Positions 1 to 10,248 are shown, counted from the first letter of the stretch. The stretch is 64,000 nt of DNA from an uncultured Treponema sp. (GCA_937877535.1 CALFJF010000019.1:62001-126000), one strand, 5' to 3'. A program made the numbers and translations. The notes: a model not told the origin generated them from the sequence alone.

Positions 1-271
1 CTTGATTTTTTTTGAGCGATTCCGTTCCAGCCGTCTGAATATCCGCGATAAAGCGCGTAATTGCGTCATTTACAAGCGGAAGCGACGTAAAAAGGTCTTC
101 TGGATATTCCATTCCGTTTTCTTTTGCAAGTCGCCACAGCGCGTTCACTTCGGACAATTTGAATCCTTTGTCGTTTCCTGTGGCAAAAAAACTGATTTTA
201 TCCTTAAAAACGATTCCGAGCCGAATCACAATAATCACAACAACGGCAATAATCACAATATCCCAGAACAT
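1..271 (-). CDS. PilZ-like family protein, N-terminal part (runs off the window)
   Basis: Reading from an ATG at 271 with AGAGGT upstream, the minus strand encodes 90 residues and leaves the window open. The first 20 residues are one hydrophobic helix (MFWDIVIIAVVVIIVIRLGI). A soluble stretch with FKLSEVNALWRLAKENG and LPLVNDAITRFI follows. From memory, this hydrophobic N-terminus plus 'SE..LLWRLAK' segment resembles membrane-anchored PilZ-domain proteins of treponemes, which bind cyclic di-GMP through a C-terminal domain. That domain would lie outside the window, so the assignment is tentative. It is transcribed in the same direction as the UPF0164 gene, 73 bases downstream of it, and may be co-transcribed. 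Confidence 0.5.
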   Translation of the reverse strand, partial: MFWDIVIIAVVVIIVIRLGIVFKDKISFFATGNDKGFKLSEVNALWRLAKENGMEYPEDLFTSLPLVNDAITRFIADIQTAGTESLKKNQ

Positions 272-344
272 AAAAGACCTCTAAAACGGAAAGATGAATG
301 TTAGTGTATCAAAAAAAAAGGAAAGTTTCCAATAACAACAAAAG

Positions 345-1646
345 TTAATGCGAAACATCAAAACGCTGCATATCCATAATATCATTTTTTGCATCGGCGA
401 ATCTGACTGCCGCACTTTTTGCTTCGAGCGCGGGGTCAAAACTCTTGTCAAGAGAAATCGCCATGTCCCACTGACGAATTGCCTCATCAAGATTTCCTTG
501 CGCGTAAAGCCGAAGCCCTGCAATGTAATACATATCAACGAGTTCTTGTATTTTTGCCCGTCCTTTGTCGCCCAAAAGAAGCCGCGCCGACACGCTCAAA
601 TGGTTTACAGGATTCATCGAAGACGTAAGGTCAAACGTGTAACACGCGCAAACGCTCGCGCGAGAAAAAGAAGCCGTGCCGCCAAGACTTATTCTGGGGC
701 TTGAGCCTTGAAGCAAAAATCCTGATTGAACGCAAAAAAAATCCGTAACGCGCACTTCAACGCCCGCACACGCGCCCACTCCCGCCGAATCCGAAGGAGA
801 AAGCACATTGATTTCTTTTCTGGCTTCCAGAGAAATCAAAACGGGACGAACAAATCGCCAAGAAACGCCCAAAGAAAGACGCGAAGGAAGAGAATCGTCG
901 AGTTCGACTCCTTCTCCAAAACCCGTCAACGCCGCTCCAATCGAAGTTGCAGAAAAACCAACGCACAAATTCGGTTCTCTGTCTTGGAATTTTTTTAGAA
1001 CATTAAATCGAACGAGCGCACCAAAATCCGCCATAAGAGCAAGCGCGGACTGCGACAGCCCCGAACCAGAAATCACCGCGTCGGTTTTGTTGTCAGTGTA
1101 ATCGGGAAAATTTCTCCACCCGACTTTTGCGTTTGCGCCAAGCGCGATTCCCTTAAAATAATAGCCTGCAAGAAAATTATACGAAACATTGAGTACGGCG
1201 GTTGTTTCTGAATAATACGCGCTAGAAACGCGCTCCCCGCGTATATTGTATTCGCTAAACGGAACATAAAAACATTTGAGCGCAGCCCCGTATCCAAAAT
1301 TTCCGTTTCGGCTTGTAAACGAAAGCGTTTCAATCGCGCTGTCAGCTATCCAAGCGTTGTGATACACGGCGGTTTCGGTTTCCTTTAGAACGGAAGAAAC
1401 GGCAGGATTGTAATCAAAAAAAGAAATACCGTCGCAAAGAGCCGTACACGCGCTTCCCAACGCTTCCGCTCTGCCACCCGAAGGAATCAAAAGCGAGCGA
1501 AACGACGTTGCTCCCTCGTTTTTGTTGGTTCCAAGCCCCAAAGCATCAGAAAGGTCGCTTCCTGCGCCCGCAAGGTCAAGCGCAAAAACGACACTGTGCA
1601 TGAAAAAAGATACGAGCAGAATTGACAGGATTTTTTTTTCTTTCAT
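345..1646 (-). CDS. UPF0164-family outer-membrane protein with C-terminal TPR segment
   Basis: A 433-residue protein. The frame stays open another 68 codons upstream, but the ATG at 1646 begins a typical signal peptide (KKILSILLVSFFMHSVVFA) and is preferred. Residues about 30-370 have alternating short strands and the sequence SFRSLLIPSGGRAEALGSA typical of UPF0164, a treponemal family related to FadL/OmpP1 channels. The last 60 residues form one or two TPR-like helices (YAQGNLDEAIRQWDMAISLD), which should sit in the periplasm. FadL-type proteins pass hydrophobic molecules across the outer membrane; that role is inferred here. It diverges from the coiled-coil gene at 1760, and the 113 bases between must hold both promoters. 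Confidence 0.8.
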   Translation of the reverse strand: MKEKKILSILLVSFFMHSVVFALDLAGAGSDLSDALGLGTNKNEGATSFRSLLIPSGGRAEALGSACTALCDGISFFDYNPAVSSVLKETETAVYHNAWIADSAIETLSFTSRNGNFGYGAALKCFYVPFSEYNIRGERVSSAYYSETTAVLNVSYNFLAGYYFKGIALGANAKVGWRNFPDYTDNKTDAVISGSGLSQSALALMADFGALVRFNVLKKFQDREPNLCVGFSATSIGAALTGFGEGVELDDSLPSRLSLGVSWRFVRPVLISLEARKEINVLSPSDSAGVGACAGVEVRVTDFFCVQSGFLLQGSSPRISLGGTASFSRASVCACYTFDLTSSMNPVNHLSVSARLLLGDKGRAKIQELVDMYYIAGLRLYAQGNLDEAIRQWDMAISLDKSFDPALEAKSAAVRFADAKNDIMDMQRFDVSH

Positions 1647-1759
1647 AACGCCCCGTTTTCCTTTGACTTGCAACAAAAAACGCCCTTTGCGCTGGTTTTC
1701 ATATCGGAATTTTTCCTCTATTCTATTATATCCTTTACCGAAAATCAAAGGATAACTCC

Positions 1760-4700
1760 GTGAAAAAAGCGCATATTCTCTTTTTGTTCGCCGCGTTTCT
1801 CTGCACGATTCCCGCAAACGGACAGGTCGCGGGAGCAGATTCTTCTGCAATTTCCGTGCTTTCGCTCAGAGAAATCGACAAAATCATAGACGAAAAAGAA
1901 TACAATCGCGCACTTTCAGAACTTTCTGTGTATATGCAATCTCATCCAAAGGATTTTGACAGAGCGCAAGAGCGAGTCCGAAGAATTATGAAAGAGCGAC
2001 TCAATTTTGATTCAAAAGCGGAGGAACTTGCCCACACAATGCGAAACGACGAGGAAAACGACGACAAAAAAATGGACATCATCGTGGAACTCGAAAACGC
2101 TGAAAAAGGACAAACAAAAACCGCCATTGATTTAACGCGCCAAGCGCGAAAAACGCTCGCGACTCGTTTTTTTATAGAGCGATACAACAGAATTATGAGC
2201 GCGGGCTACAAACTCGTGCAAGATGAACAATACGCCGAAGCGGTCGCCAAATTTCAAGAAGGATTTTCGCTCAAAGGCGCGGACACAGACCGCATTTTTG
2301 ACGGTTCAAATAGCGACGGAACGCCCGTCGTTTACGAAGAAGACATCACCATTCCAACGGAAGAATCGTTTGAACGCATTTCAAAAATTCTTCCCAGAAT
2401 TGAGCGGGCGCGCCTTACGTGCCAAGAAGATTACGAAGCGTTCATGCTCGCCGTACATCAAAATGACTTACAATCCGCAGAAAATGCCGAGCGGCGCATT
2501 CAATCGTCGTTTGGCACGCTTGCAAACATCAGAAACGACATCATGGCAGAAATCCGCATTTTGCGTGCGCTTGACCGACGCGCAAACGAACGAAATCCGC
2601 TTCTTTCGGGCTTTAGTTACATAACGTTCACGCTCGGTTTTGTGGAGGGCGATGAGCAAGTCGTTGATACGGGAATTTTGGGAACGATTGATTCGTTTTG
2701 GAACACAAGAGTTGAATCGATGAAAAAAGGCGTGTACGAATTAGTCCTTGGAAATTTACAGGCGGCAGAAAACGCGCTTCCAATCACAAAAATCCGAACG
2801 ATGCGAGAAGAAGCAAAAAAACAAAGCGAAATGGCAAAAAAAGCCGCTGATTTTTCGCCCCTCGGCTCTTCGATTCAGTCGCTTTACGGAAAAATCGAAA
2901 AAGAAAACGGCGGATTTTTGGGAAGCGACTTTGTGGAATACGAAAAATCCATGAAATTTTCTAGGCGATTTTCAGAAAGTCTTGCAGATGCAATCGATGC
3001 GTCGTATTTTCTTTCTGACGAAACGCTCAAAAAAAGCGCGGAAACAAACGAAAGCGAAACGGTGAGCGCGAACAAGGATTTTTTGGAAAAGCGTCTTTTG
3101 GCAGCCGAGCGATTTGAGCAAATTGCGGAAAAATCAAAAAGCGAGCAGTACGTTCGCGAAGAGTTGATTCGCGAAGAATCGTATTTTGAAATTCAAGAAA
3201 TTCTTTCTGACCCAGAAAACGGAAACGCAGAAAAATACAACCAAATGGAAGTTGCAGACCTTGTAAACGCGCAAAAAAAAGTCGTTCCGACTGCGGGCGT
3301 TCAACTTGAAGACGCGGTTTTGGATTTTCGCGACGTAATCGGCTATCAAGAAACGCTTTCAAAAATGAATCTTTCGGAGGCAACCGTAAACGCAAAATCG
3401 CTTTGGAAAACGCTCTCGCCGCTTTTTGCGCTTTTTGCAGAAACGGAATCTCAAAACGCGACGGAAAAACTTTCTCGTGCACACACGCTTTTTGACGGAA
3501 TCGCTGAAAATGGCGAAGTGCGAAAATATCCAACGGAAGCAAAGGAACTTTCGGACGAATTGAGAAACGACGCGCTCGAAAATGCCGCTCGATTTGAACG
3601 ATACAGAACGGCTTTACGAGCGGCAGAAAAATATCGCAGAGAGTTTCCGACGTTTGAAAGCGATGTTCAAAAAATCGAAGAATCGTATAATGCTTTAAGA
3701 AAAATGGCTCAAGAAAGCGAGGAAATCTCGCAAAATGCCGAAAAACAGATTCAACTTGCAGAGCGAGCGGAAATGGAAGCAAAAGCGCATCTTGCGCGAG
3801 CGGAAGCGGCACTGTTGCGACAGGATTTTCAAACGGCGCATAACGCTCTTTCGGAAGCGAGCGCGAGATTTTCTGTGTCTTTTTCGATTCAAGAAAGTGC
3901 GCAAAAAAGAGCGCAAGCCGACGAAAGCATAACCGCGCTTTCGGAGCAAATAATCCGAGAGGAAAATAAAGTTGTCATCAAAGACGTTCGCCGCTTTATG
4001 AACGAAGCGCAGGATTTTTACTACGACGGGCAACTCGACAGAGCGGAAGGGAAACTCATTCAAGCGCGAGAGCGATGGGCGCAAACAAATGCCGAGCAAA
4101 ACGTTGAAATCGAGGAAATGCTTGAAATGGTTACAACGTCAAGAATGCTCCAAATTGGACGAACGCTCAAAAGCACCGACCCGCTTTACGCCGATATGTC
4201 GCAACTTTTGAGCGCGGCAAGTCAGCATTACGAAAACGGCGTAAAACTCATTGGCGAAAAAAAGCGACAAGAAGCGGTTTTGGAATTGGAAATGGCGCGC
4301 GACAAACTTGAACCGATGAAACTCGTGTATCCGCTCAACGAAGACGCAAGTCTTTTGCGGCTCAAAATCGAAAAAATCCTTGACCCCGAATCTTTTGAAG
4401 CAGGATTCAAAGACCGCGTGGCAAAAGCGAGAGCCACAAAAAATACGGCGGAAAAATTGGCAAGTCTAAAAGATTTGCTTGCGATAAATCCGTCGTATCC
4501 GGGGCTTTCAAAAGAAATCGAGGAACTTGAATACGCAACAGGACTTCGGCAGCGGCCAATCGTGAAAATTGACGATTCGCTAGAGCGAAGAGCGAACGCG
4601 CTTTACGCAGAAGCGCAACGCCTTTTTTCAAACGCGAACGGAAATCAAGAGCAACTCAAAGCGGCTTCTTCCCGCCTTGACGAAATTATCCAGTTGTACG

Positions 4701-4954
4701 CCAGAAATCGGCGAGCAACCGTGTTTAGAAACGCGACCGCGCTCAAAGATAGAATTCAGACGCGGATTGGTGGAACGGTTGTGGTGGCTTTGACTGCGGA
4801 CGACGAGGCGAATTTCCAAAAGGCGCAAAATGCCGTAAATCGCGGGCAACTCGACGCGGCAAACGACATTCTTGAACGACTTTGGCAAAATCCCGCCGCT
4901 CAAAAAACAAAGAAAATCGTGGATTTGCGGACGTTTGTAAAAAACCGTCTGTAA
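1760..4954 (+). CDS. large secreted helical (coiled-coil/TPR-like) protein
   Basis: A 1064-residue protein starting at a GTG with AAGGA at 1748-1752. Residues 1-22 are a signal peptide ending ANG-Q; no other membrane segment is visible, so a periplasmic location is likely. The remainder is almost entirely charged amphipathic helix rich in Glu, Lys and Ala, with TPR-like repeats (for example LVQDEQYAEAVAKFQEGFSL and the region around residues 750-870). It sits 24 bases upstream of the SpoIIE receptor, also started by GTG, and is probably co-transcribed. A scaffold or partner role for that receptor is only inferred from position. No enzymatic motif is seen. Confidence 0.75.
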   Translation: MKKAHILFLFAAFLCTIPANGQVAGADSSAISVLSLREIDKIIDEKEYNRALSELSVYMQSHPKDFDRAQERVRRIMKERLNFDSKAEELAHTMRNDEENDDKKMDIIVELENAEKGQTKTAIDLTRQARKTLATRFFIERYNRIMSAGYKLVQDEQYAEAVAKFQEGFSLKGADTDRIFDGSNSDGTPVVYEEDITIPTEESFERISKILPRIERARLTCQEDYEAFMLAVHQNDLQSAENAERRIQSSFGTLANIRNDIMAEIRILRALDRRANERNPLLSGFSYITFTLGFVEGDEQVVDTGILGTIDSFWNTRVESMKKGVYELVLGNLQAAENALPITKIRTMREEAKKQSEMAKKAADFSPLGSSIQSLYGKIEKENGGFLGSDFVEYEKSMKFSRRFSESLADAIDASYFLSDETLKKSAETNESETVSANKDFLEKRLLAAERFEQIAEKSKSEQYVREELIREESYFEIQEILSDPENGNAEKYNQMEVADLVNAQKKVVPTAGVQLEDAVLDFRDVIGYQETLSKMNLSEATVNAKSLWKTLSPLFALFAETESQNATEKLSRAHTLFDGIAENGEVRKYPTEAKELSDELRNDALENAARFERYRTALRAAEKYRREFPTFESDVQKIEESYNALRKMAQESEEISQNAEKQIQLAERAEMEAKAHLARAEAALLRQDFQTAHNALSEASARFSVSFSIQESAQKRAQADESITALSEQIIREENKVVIKDVRRFMNEAQDFYYDGQLDRAEGKLIQARERWAQTNAEQNVEIEEMLEMVTTSRMLQIGRTLKSTDPLYADMSQLLSAASQHYENGVKLIGEKKRQEAVLELEMARDKLEPMKLVYPLNEDASLLRLKIEKILDPESFEAGFKDRVAKARATKNTAEKLASLKDLLAINPSYPGLSKEIEELEYATGLRQRPIVKIDDSLERRANALYAEAQRLFSNANGNQEQLKAASSRLDEIIQLYARNRRATVFRNATALKDRIQTRIGGTVVVALTADDEANFQKAQNAVNRGQLDAANDILERLWQNPAAQKTKKIVDLRTFVKNRL

Positions 4955-4978
4955 CATGCGCGAAAAAGGACAAAAAAA

Positions 4979-7900
4979 GTGAAATTTCGCTTAATTCGTG
5001 TTTTTTTTGCATTATGTGTTTCTCTTTTTTCGCTGCTTTCGTTTTTCGCGCAGCAAAGACCAAGCACGAACGGCGGGATTTTTTTTGACCGCCCGCACCT
5101 TGTAACAAAATCCGATTCAAGATTTCCAAAATCTGTTGTTTTAGGACAAAAACTCCTCATTTTTTTTGAAGAAATCGACAAAAAGTCTGAATCGTTTACG
5201 ATTTCTCTCATCGAAAGAAATGAAGGCGAATTGGATTGGAGCGAAAGCCGAAGCGTTGCAGGACCTTTTTCGTACTCTGGCGGCGTTCCTGATGCGTTTT
5301 CAGTTGCAAAAAGCAAAAATGGCGTTGTTGCAATCGCGGTGCAAACGTCAACGCGCTCGCTCGGCGTTTTTTCTTCAAACGATGGCGGAACATCATTTTC
5401 CGCTGCCGAATTCGACGAGCAAGAGCGAGCCGTTGTGGGACCTCGCATTTTTGGAACGAACGACGGTGGCTTTATGCTTTTTGCCTCCCTCGGAGAAAAC
5501 GGAACGAACGGAAACGTTGGAAGTTTTTCGCTCCTTTTTTCAAAAAGCGACGACGGAAAATCGTGGAAACCGCTTTCGCCATTTCTTCCCGCCTCGCGCG
5601 TGAACGTGCCGTTTGTGCCGTTTCTTGAGTCAACAAAAGACGGAGATGTCGTTGTGTTTCAAGGGTTACAGCAAGCAGGTTCGGCGTTTCAACTCTACAT
5701 TACGCGCACAAACGACGGCGGAAAAAGTTGGACAGAAACAAAGGCTCTTACAACCGACGCACGAAAGCGAAATCAGCAGCCGTTTTTGTGGACTGCAAAA
5801 GACGGAAAACTCATTGTGTGCTGGGAGCGAAGCGAATCTTTGAGCGACCGCGCTCAAATCTGCACGGCTCATATTACGGATAACGACGAACTTTTGGGTG
5901 AATACGAAATCACAAAGGCGGGAAGCGCAAACGCTCACAGACCGCGCTTTTTTCGATTTTTGGACGAAGACAGACTCGTGTGGTTTGACGACAGAAGCGG
6001 AACAGAGCGAGCGTATTGGGCAAAAAAAATCGGCGAGTTTTATCAAGAAGAAGTCCTCCCCTTTCGCGAAAAAAACGGCGAGTTTGTTTCTCCGCTCGTA
6101 ACACAAAACGACATCGCGTTTTCTTGGCAAGAAGTCAACAACGACGGAACGGGAAAAATCGCCGTCCTTGAAACAGACCGCTCGGCAGAAAAACCAAAAA
6201 TCATTGCAAAAAGTTTTACGGAAGGAAAACGAGCGACGGCGGAAAAAGCGCAAGCGAGCATTTCGTTTCCAGACGACCCCAGTGGCATTGTGGGCTGGAC
6301 ATGGATTTGGACAGACGACGAAAGCGAAGAGCCGCCTTCGACTCTCGATGCGGTTTTGCCGATTTCAGAAAACGCCCTTTTTGGCGCGGCTCATGAAGAC
6401 GGCAGGTGGTTTTTCAAAGCGCGCGTTCTTGACGCTGCGGGAAACTGGTCGCCATCTAGCACGCTTGAATACCACCGAGACCTCACCCCGCCTTCTCCGC
6501 CGCTCATTCGCGAAATTGAAACCGACAAATATGGCTTTGTTCCTTCAAATGATTTTTTTGTGGAGTGGGAAGCAGACGAATCGGACGACGACATTGCAGG
6601 CTGGACCTGGAGTCTTACGCCGATTTCTTCGATTCCAAAAGATTTGGCAGTGAACAAAACGCATCCATTGCGCCTTGCTGAAAATCAAGTTGAAAAAAAA
6701 GTGTCCGATTTGATTCTTTCTTCTACGAAAAGCGGCGAAATGAGAAAATGGCGCGAACTCTCTCGTCCGCCGAGAATGATTTTGGGAACGGACGCGCAGG
6801 CGCAGTTTTTGAACGAACCGAATGGACTTTTTTTGCTTTCCGTTGCGGGAATCGACGAAGTTGGAAATATTGGAGAAGCGGCGGACGTTTTTGTCCTTTT
6901 GAATAAATACGCGCCTGAAACAAAAATTCTTGCCGTGGAGCAAAAGACGGACGACAGAGGAACTGTGGAACTTTCGATTACGGGCGAAGGATTTTTGTAC
7001 GACGGAACAATTAGCGAAATTACCGTTTATTCTTCGCAAGGAGCGAGTTACTCGTTCAAAAAATCTGAAGGCGACTTTATCGTTGAATCCGACGAAAAAA
7101 TCACAGGAATCAGATTGCCCGACATGAAAGCGGGAAGTTACACCGTTTCGCTTCGCCACACAGACCGTGGCGTTCAAGGCTGGAGCGGAAATCTAAAAGT
7201 GTCTGAAAGCGGGGCGGTTATCAGCGCAAATCGCTACGTGTTTGAGCCGATTTGGAAAATCGTGCAAAACGACGGAAAAAACAAAACCATTTTTGACATC
7301 GTTCCCGTGCCGTTTTTGCTCGCGCTTTTCCTTGCGATTTGCATGACTATGGCAAGCATTCGCTCGCTTGCCGTTTCCGCGTCGGACGCTCGGCTTTTGA
7401 AGGCGGAAATCGAGGCTGCATTAAAAGGAGGCGAAATGCCCATGGAAAAAAGAATCGAACTCAAAAATCGCGGCGTGAGTCTAAAAGCAAAACTTTTTGG
7501 ATTTACGACCGCGCTTGTCATTGGAATCGTTACGATTGTGGCGGTTTCGTTGGGAACGCGCCTTTCTAAAACGCAAGAGCGAACGCTTCTTTCTGCGCTA
7601 CAAGACCGCGTAAACGTTGTCATGGAAAGCATGGCAAATGGCGTGAGAAATTATCTTCCAGAAGCGGAGGAGAAAACAAACGAAATCATGCTTCTTCCAA
7701 CGCAAACAAAATTTTTCTCCGAAGCAAACTGGGCAACGATTACGGCTCTTCCTGCGGACAATTCGTCGGTAAACCTTGATTTTGTGTGGTCTTCAAACGA
7801 CCCGCAAATCGAAGAAAAAATCGACGCAACGGAGTTTTCGCAAGGAACGGCACGACTCAAAAATGCCGACGAGCGAATTTTTGGAAAAGCAGCCGCCTTA

Positions 7901-9784
7901 AACGAAGAAGCGGGACGACAAGTTCGAGAAATTTCTGCACGAATGGAGGCGATTCGCGCGGAAAAAACGGGTGCGAGCGAAGAGCGAAACGCTCAATTAA
8001 ACGAACAACTTTCTTTGCTTAGAAACGAAATCGATTCGCGCTTAAACGAACTTTCCTCCGATGCGGCAGCCTCGCTTCCTGAATTTTCCACGGAAAAACT
8101 CGACAGAGAACAGGAAAAATATATTTTCTATAAGCCCGTTCTTTTTAGAATGAGTGGCGACAATGATACATTTGTTCGTGCGTTCGTTTTAATGGAAGTT
8201 TCCACGGATACGGTCAAAACAGAAATCGACCGCGCAATCCGAGAAATCATCGTTATTTCGGCTCTTGTGGCTCTTCTTGCGATTATTTTGGGCGACATCG
8301 GTGCGCTTTTTGTGGCTTCGGTTATCGTAAAGCCGATTCAAAAACTCGTGCTTCACGTAAAAAAAATCGGGGAAGCAAAAGACAAAGAAACGCTTGAAGG
8401 CGAGGAAATCGTCATAAAAAGTCAAGATGAAATCCGAACGCTCGGAGATGCCGTAAACGACATGACGCGCGGGCTGGTGGAAGCGGCAAAAGCGGAAAAA
8501 GAAGCGGCAAAAATCCGCGAGGAAAACATTAGAACGCGCGAAGAAGCGGCAAAGGCTCAAGCGGAAGCCGCCGAAGCGCAAGCGCGCGTTTTGGAAGAAC
8601 AAGAAAAAGCTCTTGAAGCACAAAAAATGAACATGGACGGAAAAGCGGTTCAAAACGCGCTCATTCCGCTCAATTCTGGACGAGAAAACAAGCAAACAAC
8701 GGCATCTTACAAAGACAAAGAAATCGACCTTTTTTGCTATTACGAAGGCTCTGACGACGTTTCGGGAGATTTTTTTGATTACAGAAAACTCGACGAGCGA
8801 TGGTACGCGGTCATAAAATGCGACGTTTCGGGACACGGAATTCCTGCGGCTTTGCTTGTTGCCGTCATCGCCACGATTTTTCGCGAATATTTTTCGGAAT
8901 GGAATTTCAAAAAAAATGGAACGCGAATAAACGAACTTGCGGGAAAATTAAACGAGTTCATCGGAAATCTGGGACTTCGTGGAAAATTCGCAACGCTTTT
9001 AATCGGTCTGTTCGATTCTCAAAAAGACGAAGTGTATCTTTGTCACGCAGGCGACAGAATCGTTCGCGTGTTTGATGCACAAAAAAAGCAGCAAAAAACG
9101 ATTGAACTCGACAGTGCGCAAACGGGAATGCCCGCCGCTGGTCAAATTGAACAATGGATGGTCGATATGAAAGGCGGTTACAAAGTGCGAAAAATCCCGC
9201 TCAAAAAAGGCGACATTCTCTTTCTTTACACTGACGGAATCGAAGAAGCGCAAAGCGTTTTTAAGGATTCTCATTTTAGGACGAGAAAATGCGGAGAAAC
9301 GCACAATCTTGACAAAGATGGAAAGCACATAAATCACATGCCAGACGAAACTTACGAAGAATTCGGGAACGACAGAATCAAAGAAATCGTTGAATGTGTG
9401 TTCAATAAGAAAAAATACACGCTCTCTCGTTGCCACCCGCAAAATCCAAAGGAAGTTTTGGAGTTTGACCTTTCAAAATGCACGGGAAGTTGCGAGGACA
9501 TGATTATGGCTCTTGCGGCAATCGAAAAGGTGTTCCGAATGTACAAAAGACCAGACGCGCATGGCAGCGTTTCCAAAGACGACAAAGGAAATATCAGAAT
9601 TGACGGCGACGGCATTCGCGTGGACAGAAAAATCGATGCGTTTCTTTCAAAAACGTTTTCGCTGTACGATTTTTATTGCCGCGACAAAATGGACATGAAC
9701 GAGCAGAATTATCTATACTATGTAAACGTAAACGAAGACAAGCAAGCGGACGATTTGACGATTTACGCGATAAAAAATCTGTAA
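4979..9784 (+). CDS. membrane receptor with beta-propeller sensor and SpoIIE-type serine phosphatase
   Basis: A 1601-residue protein from a GTG start with AAGGA 8 bases upstream. After a signal peptide (to about residue 25), residues 30-400 carry Asp-box motifs of sialidase/BNR propellers (SNDGGTSF, SKSDDGKSW, TNDGGKSW), followed by Ig-like modules. Transmembrane helices lie near residues 773-795, 838-862 and 1090-1120, with a second extracytoplasmic loop between the last two. HAMP (about 1115-1165) and a long Ala/Glu coiled coil lead to a PP2C/SpoIIE domain with SDDVSGDFFDY, KCDVSGHGIPAALL, YTDGIEEAQ and a terminal DDLTIYAIK, the expected metal-binding Asp motifs. Such phosphatases usually act on anti-sigma-factor antagonists; the partner is not in this window. 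Inserted Cys-containing segments near residues 1435-1530 are longer than in typical RsbU/SpoIIE domains. Confidence 0.9.
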   Translation: MKFRLIRVFFALCVSLFSLLSFFAQQRPSTNGGIFFDRPHLVTKSDSRFPKSVVLGQKLLIFFEEIDKKSESFTISLIERNEGELDWSESRSVAGPFSYSGGVPDAFSVAKSKNGVVAIAVQTSTRSLGVFSSNDGGTSFSAAEFDEQERAVVGPRIFGTNDGGFMLFASLGENGTNGNVGSFSLLFSKSDDGKSWKPLSPFLPASRVNVPFVPFLESTKDGDVVVFQGLQQAGSAFQLYITRTNDGGKSWTETKALTTDARKRNQQPFLWTAKDGKLIVCWERSESLSDRAQICTAHITDNDELLGEYEITKAGSANAHRPRFFRFLDEDRLVWFDDRSGTERAYWAKKIGEFYQEEVLPFREKNGEFVSPLVTQNDIAFSWQEVNNDGTGKIAVLETDRSAEKPKIIAKSFTEGKRATAEKAQASISFPDDPSGIVGWTWIWTDDESEEPPSTLDAVLPISENALFGAAHEDGRWFFKARVLDAAGNWSPSSTLEYHRDLTPPSPPLIREIETDKYGFVPSNDFFVEWEADESDDDIAGWTWSLTPISSIPKDLAVNKTHPLRLAENQVEKKVSDLILSSTKSGEMRKWRELSRPPRMILGTDAQAQFLNEPNGLFLLSVAGIDEVGNIGEAADVFVLLNKYAPETKILAVEQKTDDRGTVELSITGEGFLYDGTISEITVYSSQGASYSFKKSEGDFIVESDEKITGIRLPDMKAGSYTVSLRHTDRGVQGWSGNLKVSESGAVISANRYVFEPIWKIVQNDGKNKTIFDIVPVPFLLALFLAICMTMASIRSLAVSASDARLLKAEIEAALKGGEMPMEKRIELKNRGVSLKAKLFGFTTALVIGIVTIVAVSLGTRLSKTQERTLLSALQDRVNVVMESMANGVRNYLPEAEEKTNEIMLLPTQTKFFSEANWATITALPADNSSVNLDFVWSSNDPQIEEKIDATEFSQGTARLKNADERIFGKAAALNEEAGRQVREISARMEAIRAEKTGASEERNAQLNEQLSLLRNEIDSRLNELSSDAAASLPEFSTEKLDREQEKYIFYKPVLFRMSGDNDTFVRAFVLMEVSTDTVKTEIDRAIREIIVISALVALLAIILGDIGALFVASVIVKPIQKLVLHVKKIGEAKDKETLEGEEIVIKSQDEIRTLGDAVNDMTRGLVEAAKAEKEAAKIREENIRTREEAAKAQAEAAEAQARVLEEQEKALEAQKMNMDGKAVQNALIPLNSGRENKQTTASYKDKEIDLFCYYEGSDDVSGDFFDYRKLDERWYAVIKCDVSGHGIPAALLVAVIATIFREYFSEWNFKKNGTRINELAGKLNEFIGNLGLRGKFATLLIGLFDSQKDEVYLCHAGDRIVRVFDAQKKQQKTIELDSAQTGMPAAGQIEQWMVDMKGGYKVRKIPLKKGDILFLYTDGIEEAQSVFKDSHFRTRKCGETHNLDKDGKHINHMPDETYEEFGNDRIKEIVECVFNKKKYTLSRCHPQNPKEVLEFDLSKCTGSCEDMIMALAAIEKVFRMYKRPDAHGSVSKDDKGNIRIDGDGIRVDRKIDAFLSKTFSLYDFYCRDKMDMNEQNYLYYVNVNEDKQADDLTIYAIKNL

Positions 9785-9796
9785 AGGAGACAAAAA

Positions 9797-10201
9797 ATGG
9801 CATTTAAGGACGAAATGAAATTGTATTTTTCTGACGCAAAGGAAGCACTCGAAAAAGCGACGGGAGAAGCAAAAGTCGCGTTTGAAAAATTTTCAAGCGA
9901 AAGTAGCGCACGACTCAAAAAACTCGGAAACGAAAGCAAAACAAAGCTTGCAATTCTTCAAGCGGAGAACGAGTTGACGGACGCGCAACTTGAAATCGGA
10001 AAAGCGGTTTCGTCCCTCTTTTTTGAAAAAGACACGATAAACGAAAGCGACGAAAAAATCGCACCGCTTATGGAAAAAATTCGCTCGCTTACCGAAAAAA
10101 TCAATTCGCTCAAAGAAACTATCCAAGGAAAAGCAGCGGAAGAAACACCTTCAGAAAACTCAGAAAACTCAACAGAAAACTCGGAAAATTCCAAAGAATA
10201 A
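9797..10201 (+). CDS. small helical protein, function unknown
   Basis: A 134-residue cytoplasmic protein with AAAGGAG ahead of its ATG, 12 bases after the SpoIIE receptor and followed by a terminator, so it is the last gene of that operon. It is predicted to be nearly all amphipathic helix (heptad-like KIRSLTEKINSLKETIQ), with a low-complexity tail rich in Ser, Glu and Asn. The tail uses tandem related codons (SENSENSTENSENSKE). No family recognised; phasin-like or filament-like helical bundles look similar. The strong ribosome site and conserved operon position suggest a real gene. Confidence 0.7.
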   Translation: MAFKDEMKLYFSDAKEALEKATGEAKVAFEKFSSESSARLKKLGNESKTKLAILQAENELTDAQLEIGKAVSSLFFEKDTINESDEKIAPLMEKIRSLTEKINSLKETIQGKAAEETPSENSENSTENSENSKE

Positions 10202-10212
10202 TGCTAAAAATG

Positions 10213-10248
10213 AGCGGGCGTTTCAAAAAGCAATGCCCGCTTTTATTC
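10213..10248. terminator. bidirectional intrinsic terminator between convergent genes
   Basis: AGCGGGCGTT (10213-10222) pairs with AATGCCCGCT (10232-10241), with one G-T pair. The hairpin is followed by TTTTATTCTTTT on the plus strand. It ends the SpoIIE operon and lies just past the stop of the minus-strand ArsR gene, so it can serve both. Confidence 0.8.

Noticed and set aside
3027..3812. Open frame of 261 codons on the minus strand inside the coiled-coil gene
   Set aside because: Arg/Phe/Leu-rich shadow of the Glu/Lys/Ala-rich coding strand, no ribosome site, no motifs.
8189..8836. Minus-strand open frame of 215 codons in the SpoIIE receptor gene
   Set aside because: Lies wholly opposite conserved HAMP and phosphatase coding sequence; composition (Phe, Arg, Cys, Asn) is typical of a shadow.
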